Below, piece after piece: positions 7,420-17,230 of a stretch of 64,000 nt of DNA. Source of the DNA: Macrococcus sp. DPC7161 (lineage in GTDB: Bacteria; Bacillota; Bacilli; Staphylococcales; Staphylococcaceae); the NCBI RefSeq assembly GCF_004117835.1, contig NZ_SDSC01000004.1, forward strand, positions 124,001-188,000, read 5' to 3'. The notes below the pieces were generated by a model that was not told the DNA's origin, made no database searches, and saw nothing but the letters and a program-made list of their open reading frames with translations. The first letter of the stretch is position 1; each line of letters starts with the position of its first letter. The translations under genes were made by a program, and so were the position numbers.

Positions 7420-9360
7420 ATGAAACAACGAAAAATTGGTATCTTTATGTTTTTGTTAATGACGATTGCAACCGTTGCTATCAAAACATACTTTGCTTAT
7501 TACGTAGATCTATCACTTGGAGTCAAAGGGATTGTTCAAAATTTAATATTATTAATGAATCCATATAGTTTAGTCGCTTTTATATTAAGTACTTTACTAT
7601 TTTTTAAAGGGAAAAAAGCATTTTGGTTTGTGTTTACCGGAGGGTTTTTATTAACGTTTCTACTTTATGCAAACGTTGTATACTTTAGATTCTTCTCTGA
7701 TTTCATTACTTTCAGTACGTTAAATCAAGTAAGCAATGTAGAATCAATGAGTGGCGCATTATGGAGTTCATTCGAATGGTATGACTTCGTATACTTTATT
7801 GATACAATTATTTACTTATTCTTATTACTATTTAAACGTGATTTATTCAGTACAAAGTCATTTAAGAAAAAATATGTACCAGTATTAATGGGTGTTTCTG
7901 TTGCATTGTTTTTCTTAAACTTAGCATTTGCTGAATCAGATCGTCCGGAATTATTAACAAGAACATTTGACCATAAGTATTTGGTTAAATATTTAGGACC
8001 ATTCAACTTCACTGTTTACGATGGAGTTAAAACGATTCAAAACAATCAACAAAAAGCATTAGCAAGTGAAGATGATTTCTCAAAATTACGTTCTTACACA
8101 AAAACAAAATATGCTGCACCAAATAAAGCAACATTTGGTATTGCAAAAGAGAAAAATGTGATTAAAATTCATTTAGAAAGTTTCCAAACTTTCTTAATCA
8201 ACAAAAAAATCAATGGTGAAGAAGTAACGCCATTTTTAAACAGCTTATCTAAAGGTGATAAAGACTTCACTTATTTCGATAATTTCTTCCACCAAACAGG
8301 ACAAGGTAAAACTAGTGATTCAGAGTTAACGATGGATAATAGTATTTATGGCTTACCTCAAGGATCGGCTTTTAGTTTAAAAGGTGATAATACTTATCAA
8401 TCTTTACCAGCAATCCTACATCAACAACAAGGTTATACAACATCAGTAATGCATGGTGATTACAAAACGTTCTGGAACCGTGATCAAGTTTATAAACATT
8501 TTGGTGTAGATAAGTTTTATGATGCAACATATTATGATATGTCAGAGAAAAACTTAGAGAATTTAGGATTAAAAGATAAAGAATTCTTTAAAGAATCTAT
8601 ACCATATTTAAAAGCTCAAAAAGAACCATTTTATTCACACTTAATTACATTAACAAACCACTATCCGTTTACTGTATCTAAAGAAGATGCAACGATTGCA
8701 TCACCTAATACAGGTAATCCAACAGTAGATGGTTATATTCAAACAGCAAGATATCTAGATGAGTCATTAAAACAATTGTTTACTGATCTTAAAAAAGAAG
8801 GCTTATACAAAGATTCAGTAATTATTATTTATGGTGACCACTATGGTATTTCAGAAAACCATAATAAAGCAATGGCAAAATTACTTGGTGAAGAAATCAC
8901 ACCTACGAAATTTATGGACTTACAACGTACTGGTTTATGGATTAAAGCACCAGGATTACAAGGTTCAGTTAACCATACTTACGGAGGTCAAGTGGACGTA
9001 GTACCTACAATCTTACATTTATTAGGTATTGATTCTAAACCATACGTATTGTTTGGAACAGATTTATTCTCTAAACAACATAATGATACAATTGCATTCA
9101 GAAATGGTGACTTTATTACACCAACAATTAAAGCCATCAATGGTGCATATTATAACAACAAAACAAATCAAATGATTACAGACGAAGCAACGAAGAAAAA
9201 AGCAGAAGCGATTAAACGTCATGTAGAAAAAGAATTAGAAATGTCAGATAGCTTATTAAATGGTGATTTATTCAGATTTGAAAAAGATTCAAAAGCATTT
9301 ACAAAAGTGAATCCTTCAAAATATGAATACAAGAACGGTAAAGTATCTAAGTCAAACTAA
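7420..9360 (+). CDS. ltaS: Lipoteichoic acid synthase LtaS
   Basis: 646 residues, the usual length. Five N-terminal membrane segments (to about residue 170) are followed by a large extracellular sulfatase-fold domain that polymerises glycerol-phosphate from phosphatidylglycerol onto the glycolipid anchor. Visible are the catalytic Thr298 in GKTSDSEL, a metal-binding Glu253 in HLESF, and the signal-peptidase site ALA-S at 213-216, each two residues earlier than in S. aureus. GGAGGAAAG precedes the ATG. Single-gene transcript with a strong terminator at 9389. An essential or near-essential cell-envelope enzyme in staphylococci. Confidence 0.97.
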   Translation: MKQRKIGIFMFLLMTIATVAIKTYFAYYVDLSLGVKGIVQNLILLMNPYSLVAFILSTLLFFKGKKAFWFVFTGGFLLTFLLYANVVYFRFFSDFITFSTLNQVSNVESMSGALWSSFEWYDFVYFIDTIIYLFLLLFKRDLFSTKSFKKKYVPVLMGVSVALFFLNLAFAESDRPELLTRTFDHKYLVKYLGPFNFTVYDGVKTIQNNQQKALASEDDFSKLRSYTKTKYAAPNKATFGIAKEKNVIKIHLESFQTFLINKKINGEEVTPFLNSLSKGDKDFTYFDNFFHQTGQGKTSDSELTMDNSIYGLPQGSAFSLKGDNTYQSLPAILHQQQGYTTSVMHGDYKTFWNRDQVYKHFGVDKFYDATYYDMSEKNLENLGLKDKEFFKESIPYLKAQKEPFYSHLITLTNHYPFTVSKEDATIASPNTGNPTVDGYIQTARYLDESLKQLFTDLKKEGLYKDSVIIIYGDHYGISENHNKAMAKLLGEEITPTKFMDLQRTGLWIKAPGLQGSVNHTYGGQVDVVPTILHLLGIDSKPYVLFGTDLFSKQHNDTIAFRNGDFITPTIKAINGAYYNNKTNQMITDEATKKKAEAIKRHVEKELEMSDSLLNGDLFRFEKDSKAFTKVNPSKYEYKNGKVSKSN

Positions 9361-9388
9361 TAAGACTAAAAATAAGGATAATAACAAT

Positions 9389-9424
9389 AAGAGGAAGAGA
9401 CACCATGTCTCTTCCTCTTTTTTG
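9389..9424 (+). terminator. Terminator of ltaS
   Basis: A perfect 14-bp stem (9389-9402 with 9406-9419) with a 3-nt loop is followed by a T-rich run. The convergent ZIP gene ends just beyond it and could share the hairpin. Confidence 0.92.
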
Positions 9425-9430
9425 ATTTGT

Positions 9431-10243
9431 TTATCCTAACGCCACATCTAAAATCATCATAATTGCAAATCCAACCATTAATCCTAAAGTGGCTAAGTCA
9501 GTATTGTCTCCAGATTGTGATTCTGGTATGAGTTCTTCAACGACAACGAATATCATCGCACCTGCAGCAAAACTTAAAGCATAAGGAAGTAAAGGTGTGA
9601 TTAATAATACTGCAAATGCACCAATACATGCTGCTATTGGTTCAACGATTGCAGATCCTTGACCTAAATTAAATGCACGCCATTTTGATTTACCTTCACC
9701 ATGGATTGGTAATGATAAAGCAGCACCCTCTGGTATATTTTGAATACCGATACCGATAGCAAGTCCGATAGCACCCATTAACATCGCTGTATTATCAGTC
9801 ACCACACTACCAAATGCAACACCTAATGCCAATCCTTCTGGGATATTATGAAGGGTAATGGCTAGAAAGAGTAATGTAGATTTTTTTAAATTTGTTTGTG
9901 GTCCTTCTAATTGATGTCCTTCGCGTGCTTTCGGGTGTAAGTGAGGGATTACAATATCGAGTAGGCGGATAAATATGCCTCCACTTAAAAAACCTATCGT
10001 AGCAGGTAGCCATGCAATATTGCCAGCACGTTCACTAAATTCAATAGCAGGTGCTAGAAGAGACCAAAAACTTGCTGCAATCATTACCCCAGCTGCAAAG
10101 CCTTGCATCGTGTTTAGTAATTTGTTATTTATTGTTTTAACAAAAAATACGACAGACGCACCTAGTGCTGTCATGCCCCATGTAAACAAACCGGCCAATA
10201 GTGCTTGAATGACTTGCGATTGTCCACTAAACCAATCAATCAT
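9431..10243 (-). CDS. ZIP family divalent metal transporter
   Basis: 270 residues with about eight membrane segments. The metal-binding motifs of ZIP transporters are plain: HNIPEGLALGVA in the fourth helix and QNIPEGAALS in the fifth, with a His-rich loop (PHLHPKAREGH) before them. It resembles the GufA/ZupT branch that imports zinc or other divalent cations. An ATG at 10255 is in frame but encodes part of the GGAGG site; I use the ATG at 10243, 5 nt after GGAGG. Convergent to ltaS and divergent from the ABC-F gene. Substrate not deducible from sequence. Confidence 0.88.
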   Translation of the reverse strand: MIDWFSGQSQVIQALLAGLFTWGMTALGASVVFFVKTINNKLLNTMQGFAAGVMIAASFWSLLAPAIEFSERAGNIAWLPATIGFLSGGIFIRLLDIVIPHLHPKAREGHQLEGPQTNLKKSTLLFLAITLHNIPEGLALGVAFGSVVTDNTAMLMGAIGLAIGIGIQNIPEGAALSLPIHGEGKSKWRAFNLGQGSAIVEPIAACIGAFAVLLITPLLPYALSFAAGAMIFVVVEELIPESQSGDNTDLATLGLMVGFAIMMILDVALG

Positions 10244-10348
10244 AAGTGCCTCCATTCTAAAAAAAGTGTATAATATATTATTACAGTTATTCGTATTATA
10301 TCAAATCAATGATTTAGGGGATACTAAATTTTTTAAAGGAGTCACCTT

Positions 10349-12226
10349 GTGGAAGCATACAAAATTGAACATTTAAGTAAACAATATGGAATAAAAACGA
10401 TTTTAAATGATGTAAGTTTATCTATATCGGATCAAGATGTCATTGCATTGGTCGGTATTAATGGGACAGGAAAAAGTGCATTATTAAAATGTATTGCAAA
10501 TATAGAAGATCACTCAGGTGTTGTCACACACCCTAAAGGTTATAAAATTGAATATGCAGCACAACAGCCTACTTTAGATCCAAATTTATCTATTACAGAT
10601 AACGTATTAGATGAAAATCATCCTGTGATGCAGTTGTTCAAAACATATAATCAACTACTTAAGAAAATTGAAACAGACACTAACGAGGAGTATTTGACAC
10701 AACTCAGTAATACACAAGAACGTATTGAGCAACTTGATGGATTCTCATATCGTGCTGAAGCTGAATCAATATTAACAAAGCTTGGCATACAAGATTTGAG
10801 TGCACCTATAGAAGCTTTAAGTGGTGGTCAAAGAAAACGTGTTGCCCTAGCAAAAAGTTTATTAAAAAAGCCAGATTTACTTTTATTAGATGAACCTACT
10901 AACCATTTAGATTTTGAATCTATAGAATGGTTAATTCATTATTTAAAACAATATAAAGGTGCTGTCTTGGTTGTAACACATGATCGCTATTTCTTAAATG
11001 AAATTACGAATCGAATTATTGAATTACGTGACGGTAAGTTGCGTTTTTATACAGGTAATTACGAAAGTTATATCGAACAAAAATCAACACAAGAAATCAT
11101 TGAAGAAAACCAAAAACAAAAAGAAAAACAATTGTATAAACAAGAGCTCGCGTGGATGAGAGCGGGTGTAAAAGCGAGAACAACGAAACAACAAGCAAGA
11201 ATTGATCGTTTTAGCGACATTGAATCTAAAGTTAAATCTCATCAAACAAAAGAAACGATGGAAATTAATCTTGCGAACCAACGTCTAGGTAAACAAGTAT
11301 TTGAGTTTGTGAATATTGGGATGCAATTTAACGACAAAGTTTTATACAAAAACTTTAATACAATTGTTCAAACATCGAGTCGAATTGGGATTGTTGGACA
11401 AAACGGCACCGGTAAGTCAACTTTACTGAATATCATTTCAAATCAATTATCACCTAGTAATGGAGAAATGATTACAGGTCAAACGGTTAAAATTGGTTAT
11501 TATAAGCAAGAAGAAATGAAATTGAATGAACGCATGCGTGTGATTGATTTTTTACGTGAAATCCAAGAAACTGCAAAAACTGCTGATGGCACTAAAATAT
11601 CTGTAACACAACTTTTAGAACGATTTTTATTCCCTTCGCATATGCATGGCACCTATATTGAACGTTTAAGTGGAGGAGAACGTAAAAGATTATATTTATT
11701 AAGTTTATTGATTCAAGGACCGAATGTCTTATTACTTGATGAACCGACAAATGATTTAGATACAGAAACATTGACGATTTTAGAGGACTATTTAAATACA
11801 TTTAATGGTGCAGTGATTACAGTAAGCCATGATAAGTACTTTTTAAATAAAGTTGTTGATCGTTATTGGTATATTCATGATGAGATGATTGAAGTTTTAC
11901 TTGGAGATTTTGATGATTATTTAGAAAAGAAAACGCAAGTTCAAGAGCAACAAGCAAAGGCAAAGCAAGAAGGAAAGCATATCAAGATTGATGTGCCACA
12001 AAAAGAGAAAAAACGTGTTTCATATAAAGATAAGTTGAGATTTGAAGCATTATCCGAATTAATAGAAACATTAGAAACAGAAATAGAATCCATAGATAAT
12101 CAAATTGCACAAGAAACAACCAATTATGATAAGTTAAATCAACTTACTTTATTACGTCAAGAAAAAGAAGCAGAATATGAAAGTGCATTTGAAGAATGGG
12201 ACGTTTTATCTGAAAGAATGGAGTAG
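10349..12226 (+). CDS. ABC-F family ATPase (Uup-like)
   Basis: 625 residues with two ABC cassettes and no membrane segments. First cassette: Walker A GINGTGKSAL, signature LSGGQRKR, Walker B LLLLDEPTNHLD. Second: GQNGTGKSTL, LSGGERKR, LLLDEPTNDLD. Between them is a charged linker (residues about 245-300), and the C terminus is a coiled coil (about 555-625) as in Uup/YfmR-type proteins that act on the ribosome. The start is GTG, 7 nt after AAGGAG; no better ATG exists. recQ follows after 5 nt, so the two are probably co-transcribed. Antibiotic-resistance function is possible but nothing here shows it. Confidence 0.88.
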   Translation: MEAYKIEHLSKQYGIKTILNDVSLSISDQDVIALVGINGTGKSALLKCIANIEDHSGVVTHPKGYKIEYAAQQPTLDPNLSITDNVLDENHPVMQLFKTYNQLLKKIETDTNEEYLTQLSNTQERIEQLDGFSYRAEAESILTKLGIQDLSAPIEALSGGQRKRVALAKSLLKKPDLLLLDEPTNHLDFESIEWLIHYLKQYKGAVLVVTHDRYFLNEITNRIIELRDGKLRFYTGNYESYIEQKSTQEIIEENQKQKEKQLYKQELAWMRAGVKARTTKQQARIDRFSDIESKVKSHQTKETMEINLANQRLGKQVFEFVNIGMQFNDKVLYKNFNTIVQTSSRIGIVGQNGTGKSTLLNIISNQLSPSNGEMITGQTVKIGYYKQEEMKLNERMRVIDFLREIQETAKTADGTKISVTQLLERFLFPSHMHGTYIERLSGGERKRLYLLSLLIQGPNVLLLDEPTNDLDTETLTILEDYLNTFNGAVITVSHDKYFLNKVVDRYWYIHDEMIEVLLGDFDDYLEKKTQVQEQQAKAKQEGKHIKIDVPQKEKKRVSYKDKLRFEALSELIETLETEIESIDNQIAQETTNYDKLNQLTLLRQEKEAEYESAFEEWDVLSERME

Positions 12227-12231
12227 TATGA

Positions 12232-13995
12232 ATGTATGACGTATTAGAACGATACTTTGGCTATACGTCCTTTAGACCCGGACAAGAGCAATTGATTCAA
12301 AATGCAATGAATCAAGTTCCCACACTAGGCATATTACCGACAGGTGGGGGAAAGTCTATTTGTTATCAAGTTCCTGGCTTAAAAAAAGGCGGCTTAACAC
12401 TAGTTATCAGTCCGTTAATTTCGTTAATGAAAGACCAAGTAGATCAACTACAGGCTGCAGGCATAGAGGCAACGTATTTAAATTCGACATTAAAGGTGAA
12501 TGAAGTTAAAACTATCGAAGCTGGTTTAAAAGCGGGAAGATTTCAATTTTTATATGTTGCACCAGAACGTTTTTCACAAAAAAGCTTTATCTATTTATTA
12601 CAAAGTTTAAATATTACACTAGTTGCATTTGATGAGGCACACTGTATTTCTAAATGGGGACATGATTTTAGGCCGAGTTATAGAGAAGTTGTACAAAATG
12701 TATTAATGTTACCCCAACCATTTACAATTATGGCATTAACAGCTACTGCAACGATAGATGTCAAAGAGGATATTTGTCAGTTATTAAATATTCAAAATGA
12801 ACACGTGATTGAAACGAGCACTAAGCGTGAGAATTTATCTTTTCAAATCGATCCAACTTATCAACGTAACTTATTTATATTGGATTACATTAAGTCTCAC
12901 CCAAAAGATTCAGGGATTATTTATACTTCAACAAGAAAGAACGTAGAAGTTATTAGTGAATTTTTAAAGACAAAAGAGATTAACCACACCATTTATCATG
13001 CGGGTCTCTCGAAGCAAGAAAGAGACCATAATCAGCACTTATTTGTAATGGATGATGTGCCTATAATGATTGCGACTAATGCATTTGGAATGGGGATTGA
13101 TAAGTCTAATGTAAGATTTGTTATTCATTATAATTTACCACAAGATTTAGAAAGCTATTATCAAGAAGCTGGACGTGCTGGGCGTGATGGATTAGAAAGC
13201 GAATGCATTCTATTATTTGCTGATCAAGATATTCGTTTGCAAGAATTTTTTATTTCTAGAACTGGAAATGAAGAAATACAAACTTTAAAAAAACAAAAGC
13301 TCAATAAAATGTTACAATATACAAAAACAAAACAATGTCTACAAGCAACGATCATTAATTACTTTAATCCAGAAGAACAATTATCGAAATGTGGGAAATG
13401 TACGAATTGCTTACACCAAGAAGAAAATTATGATATGACGATTGAAGCCAAAAAAATTATCAGTTGTATGATACGTCTAAAAACACCTATTGAAAAATCA
13501 ATATTAACACAATTGTTAAGAGGTGAATCAAGTGCATATATTCAAAATCATGACTTCGATAAAATTAAAACATTTGGTGCGATGAAGTCTTACGCATCTA
13601 AGCAAGTACAAATATTTATAGAGACCCTTTTATTTAATGGCTATTTGTTAGAAGTTGATGGTAAGTTAATATGTGATGCATCAGTTACTGATATCATAAA
13701 AGATAAGCAATCCATTTGGACGTATTATAAACCACTTGAATACAATGAGCGTGTAGAAATTTCTACATTACATGGTATGGATGAAGGGTTATTCGACACT
13801 TTAAAACAAGTTCGAAAATCTTTAAGTAATGACTTAGGCGTGCCACCATTTACGATTTTCTCAGATAAAACGTTACAAATATTTGCGACAAGAAAACCAA
13901 AATCAAAAGATGAGATGATTTTAATTGATGGTGTTGGATCATATAAATTAAAGCACTATTGCCCTAAATTTATTGAGGCCATTGCAACTTATTAA
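12232..13995 (+). CDS. recQ: RecQ family ATP-dependent DNA helicase
   Basis: 587 residues, a 3'-5' superfamily II helicase for recombination and replication-fork repair. Visible: FRPGQ-Q motif near residue 15, Walker A LPTGGGKS, DEAH box in AFDEAHCISKWGHDF, motif V/VI region ATNAFGMGIDK and QEAGRAGRDG, RecQ zinc-binding Cys residues (KQCLQ, then CGKCTNC), winged-helix region, and an HRDC-like C terminus (LIDGVGSYK). It starts 5 nt after the ABC-F gene; a GGAG lies inside that gene's end. A shared terminator at 14001 closes the unit. Confidence 0.94.
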   Translation: MYDVLERYFGYTSFRPGQEQLIQNAMNQVPTLGILPTGGGKSICYQVPGLKKGGLTLVISPLISLMKDQVDQLQAAGIEATYLNSTLKVNEVKTIEAGLKAGRFQFLYVAPERFSQKSFIYLLQSLNITLVAFDEAHCISKWGHDFRPSYREVVQNVLMLPQPFTIMALTATATIDVKEDICQLLNIQNEHVIETSTKRENLSFQIDPTYQRNLFILDYIKSHPKDSGIIYTSTRKNVEVISEFLKTKEINHTIYHAGLSKQERDHNQHLFVMDDVPIMIATNAFGMGIDKSNVRFVIHYNLPQDLESYYQEAGRAGRDGLESECILLFADQDIRLQEFFISRTGNEEIQTLKKQKLNKMLQYTKTKQCLQATIINYFNPEEQLSKCGKCTNCLHQEENYDMTIEAKKIISCMIRLKTPIEKSILTQLLRGESSAYIQNHDFDKIKTFGAMKSYASKQVQIFIETLLFNGYLLEVDGKLICDASVTDIIKDKQSIWTYYKPLEYNERVEISTLHGMDEGLFDTLKQVRKSLSNDLGVPPFTIFSDKTLQIFATRKPKSKDEMILIDGVGSYKLKHYCPKFIEAIATY

Positions 13996-14000
13996 ATAAA

Positions 14001-14030
14001 AACCGAGTATGGTCTATTCCATACTCGGTT
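14001..14030. terminator. Bidirectional terminator between recQ and the low-complexity protein gene
   Basis: A 12-bp perfect stem (14001-14012 with 14019-14030) has a 6-nt loop, with T-rich sequence on both outgoing strands. It serves the two convergent genes. Confidence 0.88.
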
Positions 14031-14035
14031 TTGTG

Positions 14036-14563
14036 TTAATTTGTAGGTTGTTCTTGTGGTTGTGTTTCAGCTGTAGGCTCTGTAGGTTGTGTATTTTCTG
14101 TTGATGCAGGTTGTGATTGTGTTTGTGTTTCAGGTTGTGCTTGAGTTCCAGGTTGTGGTTGAGGCTGTGCTTGAACTTGATTTTCAGCTTGAACAGGGTT
14201 TGGTTGTGCTTGTTGTACTTCTGTCTGTGTTTCTTGAGTTACTGGAATTTGTTCAGTTTGTGTTTCTGTTTGAACAGGTGATTCAGCAGTTACAGGCGTT
14301 TCATTTGTAACATTTTCAGATTCTTTTGTTTTTTCTTTGACTTTTTTCTTATCTTTCTTTTTCGTCTCTTTTTTCTTATCTTTCTTTTTCGTCTCTTTTT
14401 TCTTTTCGGCCTTTTCTTTAGCTTCATTTTTCACAGCTTTGTGAATTTCTTCCTCTTGTTTCTTTATTTCTTGTTGTTTATTGTGTTGGTATGAATAAAT
14501 AATAAAGGCTGCAAGAGCAACACTAACAACGATAAATAAAATTTCAAATAGCTTTTTACTCAT
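14036..14563 (-). CDS. Membrane-anchored Lys-rich and Gln/Pro/Thr-rich protein
   Basis: 175 residues. It has one N-terminal membrane helix (KLFEILFIVVSVALAAFIIY), a charged Glu/Lys segment (residues about 30-80) with a tandem 9-residue repeat of the type KKETKKKDK, then about 90 residues almost free of hydrophobic side chains and rich in Gln, Pro, Thr and Glu. The frame is open upstream to 14704, but GAGGGG before the ATG at 14563 sets the start. The tail looks intrinsically disordered and wall- or surface-exposed. There is no LPXTG signal and no recognised domain. Function unknown. Confidence 0.7.
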   Translation of the reverse strand: MSKKLFEILFIVVSVALAAFIIYSYQHNKQQEIKKQEEEIHKAVKNEAKEKAEKKKETKKKDKKKETKKKDKKKVKEKTKESENVTNETPVTAESPVQTETQTEQIPVTQETQTEVQQAQPNPVQAENQVQAQPQPQPGTQAQPETQTQSQPASTENTQPTEPTAETQPQEQPTN

Positions 14564-14779
14564 AAAGAACCCCTCACTATTAGTCTGTAGTAATAGTTTA
14601 CTAAATCTCATATCAATCGACAAGTACCATAGTTTTTTAAAAATATAATATAATGATAGACCAATTAATAGTCTGACAGCTAAAAAATAATGATAAAAAG
14701 TCATAATATTTGTTATTACGCTTTGATTTAGGTTATATGTAAATGATGAAACTATTTATAAATAATGAAGAGGTGGCAC

Positions 14780-15697
14780 ATGATAAAATTTGATCATGTT
14801 TCAAAAGCATACGGAGAAAATACAGTAGTAAAAGATATTAGTTTTGAAATTAAAGAAGGCGAATTTTTTGTATTAATTGGACCGAGTGGTAGTGGGAAAA
14901 CGACAACACTCAAAATGATTAATCGATTGATTGAATTAACGGATGGCTATATCTATTTTAAAGGTCGCCCTATTAGTGAGTATCAATTGGATGAAATGAG
15001 ATGGGATATAGGCTATGTATTACAACAAATTGCCTTATTTCCTCATATGACAATTCGTGAGAACATGATGCAAGTGCCTTTAATGAAGAAATGGCCAACC
15101 AAAAAGATAGAAGATGAAGTTAATCGATTATTAAATATGGTAGGTTTAGATGCTGAAACATATAAAAATAGATATCCTGATGAATTATCTGGTGGACAAC
15201 AACAACGTGTAGGTGTCGTACGTGCTTTAATGGCAGATCCTCCGCTTGTATTAATGGATGAGCCTTTCAGTGCATTAGATCCTATCAGCCGTGAAAAATT
15301 GCAAGATGATTTATTGAAGTTACAAAATGAAATCCACAAAACGATTGTCTTTGTAACGCATGATATTGGTGAAGCACTAAAATTGGGTGATCGAATATGT
15401 TTAATGAATGAAGGTAAAATAGAACAAATAGATACACCGGAAGGATTTATCAATCATCCTAAAAATGAATTTGTGCAATCTTTTATGGGTGACTATTTAA
15501 ACACGCATAAATATGCTAGAAATGTTATGAATCAAGATGTTACACCTGTAGAAATCAGTGTACAAGCAAGTGATCCGATTCAAGTTGTGTATGACCATCT
15601 TGCTAAAGTACCAAAAATCAATGTAATCGAATCGAATAAGATTATTGGATCGATTACGCAACAAGATGTCATTCGCAGTTTGAGTCAGGAGGGTTAA
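14780..15697 (+). CDS. ABC importer ATPase, OpuCA/EgtV type
   Basis: 305 residues. Walker A GPSGSGKTTT, Q-loop, signature LSGGQQQR, Walker B LVLMDEPFSALD and H-loop FVTHD are intact. The C terminus has a single CBS-like segment (PIQVVYDHLAKVPKINVIE...IIGSITQQDVI), as in glycine betaine/carnitine/choline (OpuCA) ATPases. I start at the ATG at 14780, 4 nt after AGAGGTGGCAC begins, not the in-frame ATG at 14765. The stop abuts the next gene's start (1 nt apart), giving a two-gene importer. The substrate may be a quaternary amine or ergothioneine; the sequence alone cannot decide. Confidence 0.88.
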   Translation: MIKFDHVSKAYGENTVVKDISFEIKEGEFFVLIGPSGSGKTTTLKMINRLIELTDGYIYFKGRPISEYQLDEMRWDIGYVLQQIALFPHMTIRENMMQVPLMKKWPTKKIEDEVNRLLNMVGLDAETYKNRYPDELSGGQQQRVGVVRALMADPPLVLMDEPFSALDPISREKLQDDLLKLQNEIHKTIVFVTHDIGEALKLGDRICLMNEGKIEQIDTPEGFINHPKNEFVQSFMGDYLNTHKYARNVMNQDVTPVEISVQASDPIQVVYDHLAKVPKINVIESNKIIGSITQQDVIRSLSQEG

Positions 15698-15698
15698 C

Positions 15699-17216
15699 AT
15701 GGGCACATTTATGAATGTATTAAACGAACGTAAAAGTGAATTATTGAGCACTTTATTTGAGCATATTCAATTGTCCTTTATTGCACTTTTAATCGCAACT
15801 TTAATTGCCATTCCTTTAGGGATAGTATTAACGAGAAAAGAGCGCATAGCAGAAGTCATTATTAATGTAACGGGTGTATTGCAAACTATACCATCACTTG
15901 CACTATTAGGTTTGATGATTCCGATATTCGGCATCGGTAAAGTGCCTGCGGTCATTGCATTAGTTATTTATGCACTGTTGCCAATTTTACGTAATACGTA
16001 TACAGGTATTAAAGAAGTAGATCCATCATTAAAAGAAGCATCAAGAGCCCTAGGTATGAACACTTTTAGAAGGTTATCTAAAGTTGAAATCCCGATTGCA
16101 ATGCCGGTGATTATGGCAGGAATTAGAACGGCAATGGTATTGATTATTGGAACAGCAACGCTTGCGGCGTTTATTGGTGCTGGTGGATTAGGCGATTTAA
16201 TACTACTAGGCATCGATCGCAATGATACGAATGTATTATTGCTTGGCGCAATTCCTGCAGCCATTTTAGCAATCATTTTTGACTTTATATTAAGACGTAT
16301 GGAGAAATTGAGTTATAAAAAAATGTTAACGATTATTGGAACTACATTTTTAATTTTCTTAATCATTTCTTTAATGCCATTATTGAGTGGTGGCAAAGAT
16401 AAAGAAATTACTTTTGCAGGTAAACTCGGGACAGAACCTGAAATCATCACTAATATGTACAAAATCATCATCGAAGATAAAACAGATTTGAAAGTGAATG
16501 TTAAACCTGGTCTTGGTAAGACATCATTTTTATTTAACGCTTTGAAATCAGATAATATTGATGGTTATTTAGAGTTTACCGGTACAGTTTTAGGAGAAAT
16601 TACAAAGGAAACGCCTCAATCAAGTACCGAACAAGCTGTATTTAAACAAGCAAATGACAGTATTAATAAAAAATATGACATGTCATTGTTGAAACCGATG
16701 CAATATAATAATACATATGCTTTAGCAGTCAAAAAATCATATGCTAAAGCACATGATTTGAAGACAATTAGTGATTTAGAGAAAGTAAAAGATGAAGTGC
16801 GCGCTGGATTTACTTTAGAGTTTAATGACCGAATGGATGGCTACAAAGGGATTCAAAAGAAATATGGCATTAAGTTTAATCAAGTCAAAACAATGGAACC
16901 TAAAATCAGATATCAAGCCATTGAATCTGGTAAAATTGACTTAATGGATGCCTATTCAACAGATGCAGAGTTAAAAAAATACGATATGGTCGTTTTAAAG
17001 GATGATAAGCATTTATTTCCACCATATCAAGGTGCACCATTATTAAAAAACAGTACCATCAAAAAGTATCCAGAGGTTGTTAAAGCATTAAATACTTTGT
17101 CTAATCAAATCACAGATGAAGAAATGCAAGCGATGAATTATGAAGTTGCCTATAAAAATAAAAAAGCAAATGCAGTTGCAAAAGCATACTTAAAGAAACA
17201 CGGATTCATCCATTAA
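15699..17216 (+). CDS. ABC importer fused permease and substrate-binding protein, OpuCB-OpuCC/EgtU type
   Basis: 505 residues in one chain. Residues about 20-215 are a binding-protein-dependent permease domain with the EAA loop (EVDPSLKEASRALGMN). A further membrane segment (about 212-230) anchors an extracellular OpuAC-type binding domain (from about residue 235: AGKLGTEPEIITNMY) to the C terminus. Such fusions occur in OpuF-like and in the EgtU ergothioneine transporters described in Firmicutes. AGGAGGG precedes the ATG. With the ATPase upstream it is a complete importer. hisC follows 14 nt later and may share the transcript. Confidence 0.87.
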   Translation: MGTFMNVLNERKSELLSTLFEHIQLSFIALLIATLIAIPLGIVLTRKERIAEVIINVTGVLQTIPSLALLGLMIPIFGIGKVPAVIALVIYALLPILRNTYTGIKEVDPSLKEASRALGMNTFRRLSKVEIPIAMPVIMAGIRTAMVLIIGTATLAAFIGAGGLGDLILLGIDRNDTNVLLLGAIPAAILAIIFDFILRRMEKLSYKKMLTIIGTTFLIFLIISLMPLLSGGKDKEITFAGKLGTEPEIITNMYKIIIEDKTDLKVNVKPGLGKTSFLFNALKSDNIDGYLEFTGTVLGEITKETPQSSTEQAVFKQANDSINKKYDMSLLKPMQYNNTYALAVKKSYAKAHDLKTISDLEKVKDEVRAGFTLEFNDRMDGYKGIQKKYGIKFNQVKTMEPKIRYQAIESGKIDLMDAYSTDAELKKYDMVVLKDDKHLFPPYQGAPLLKNSTIKKYPEVVKALNTLSNQITDEEMQAMNYEVAYKNKKANAVAKAYLKKHGFIH

Positions 17217-17230
17217 CGAGGAGTGATATC

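Noticed and set aside
14089-14310. 73-codon plus-strand ORF opposite the Gln/Pro-rich protein
   Set aside because: Repetitive Val/Phe/Leu translation is the complement of the low-complexity coding sequence; no start signals.
14343-14403. Repeated T-rich units resembling a short direct-repeat array
   Set aside because: It is the DNA repeat coding for the Lys-rich repeat of the 175-aa protein; there are only two units and no spacers, so not CRISPR.
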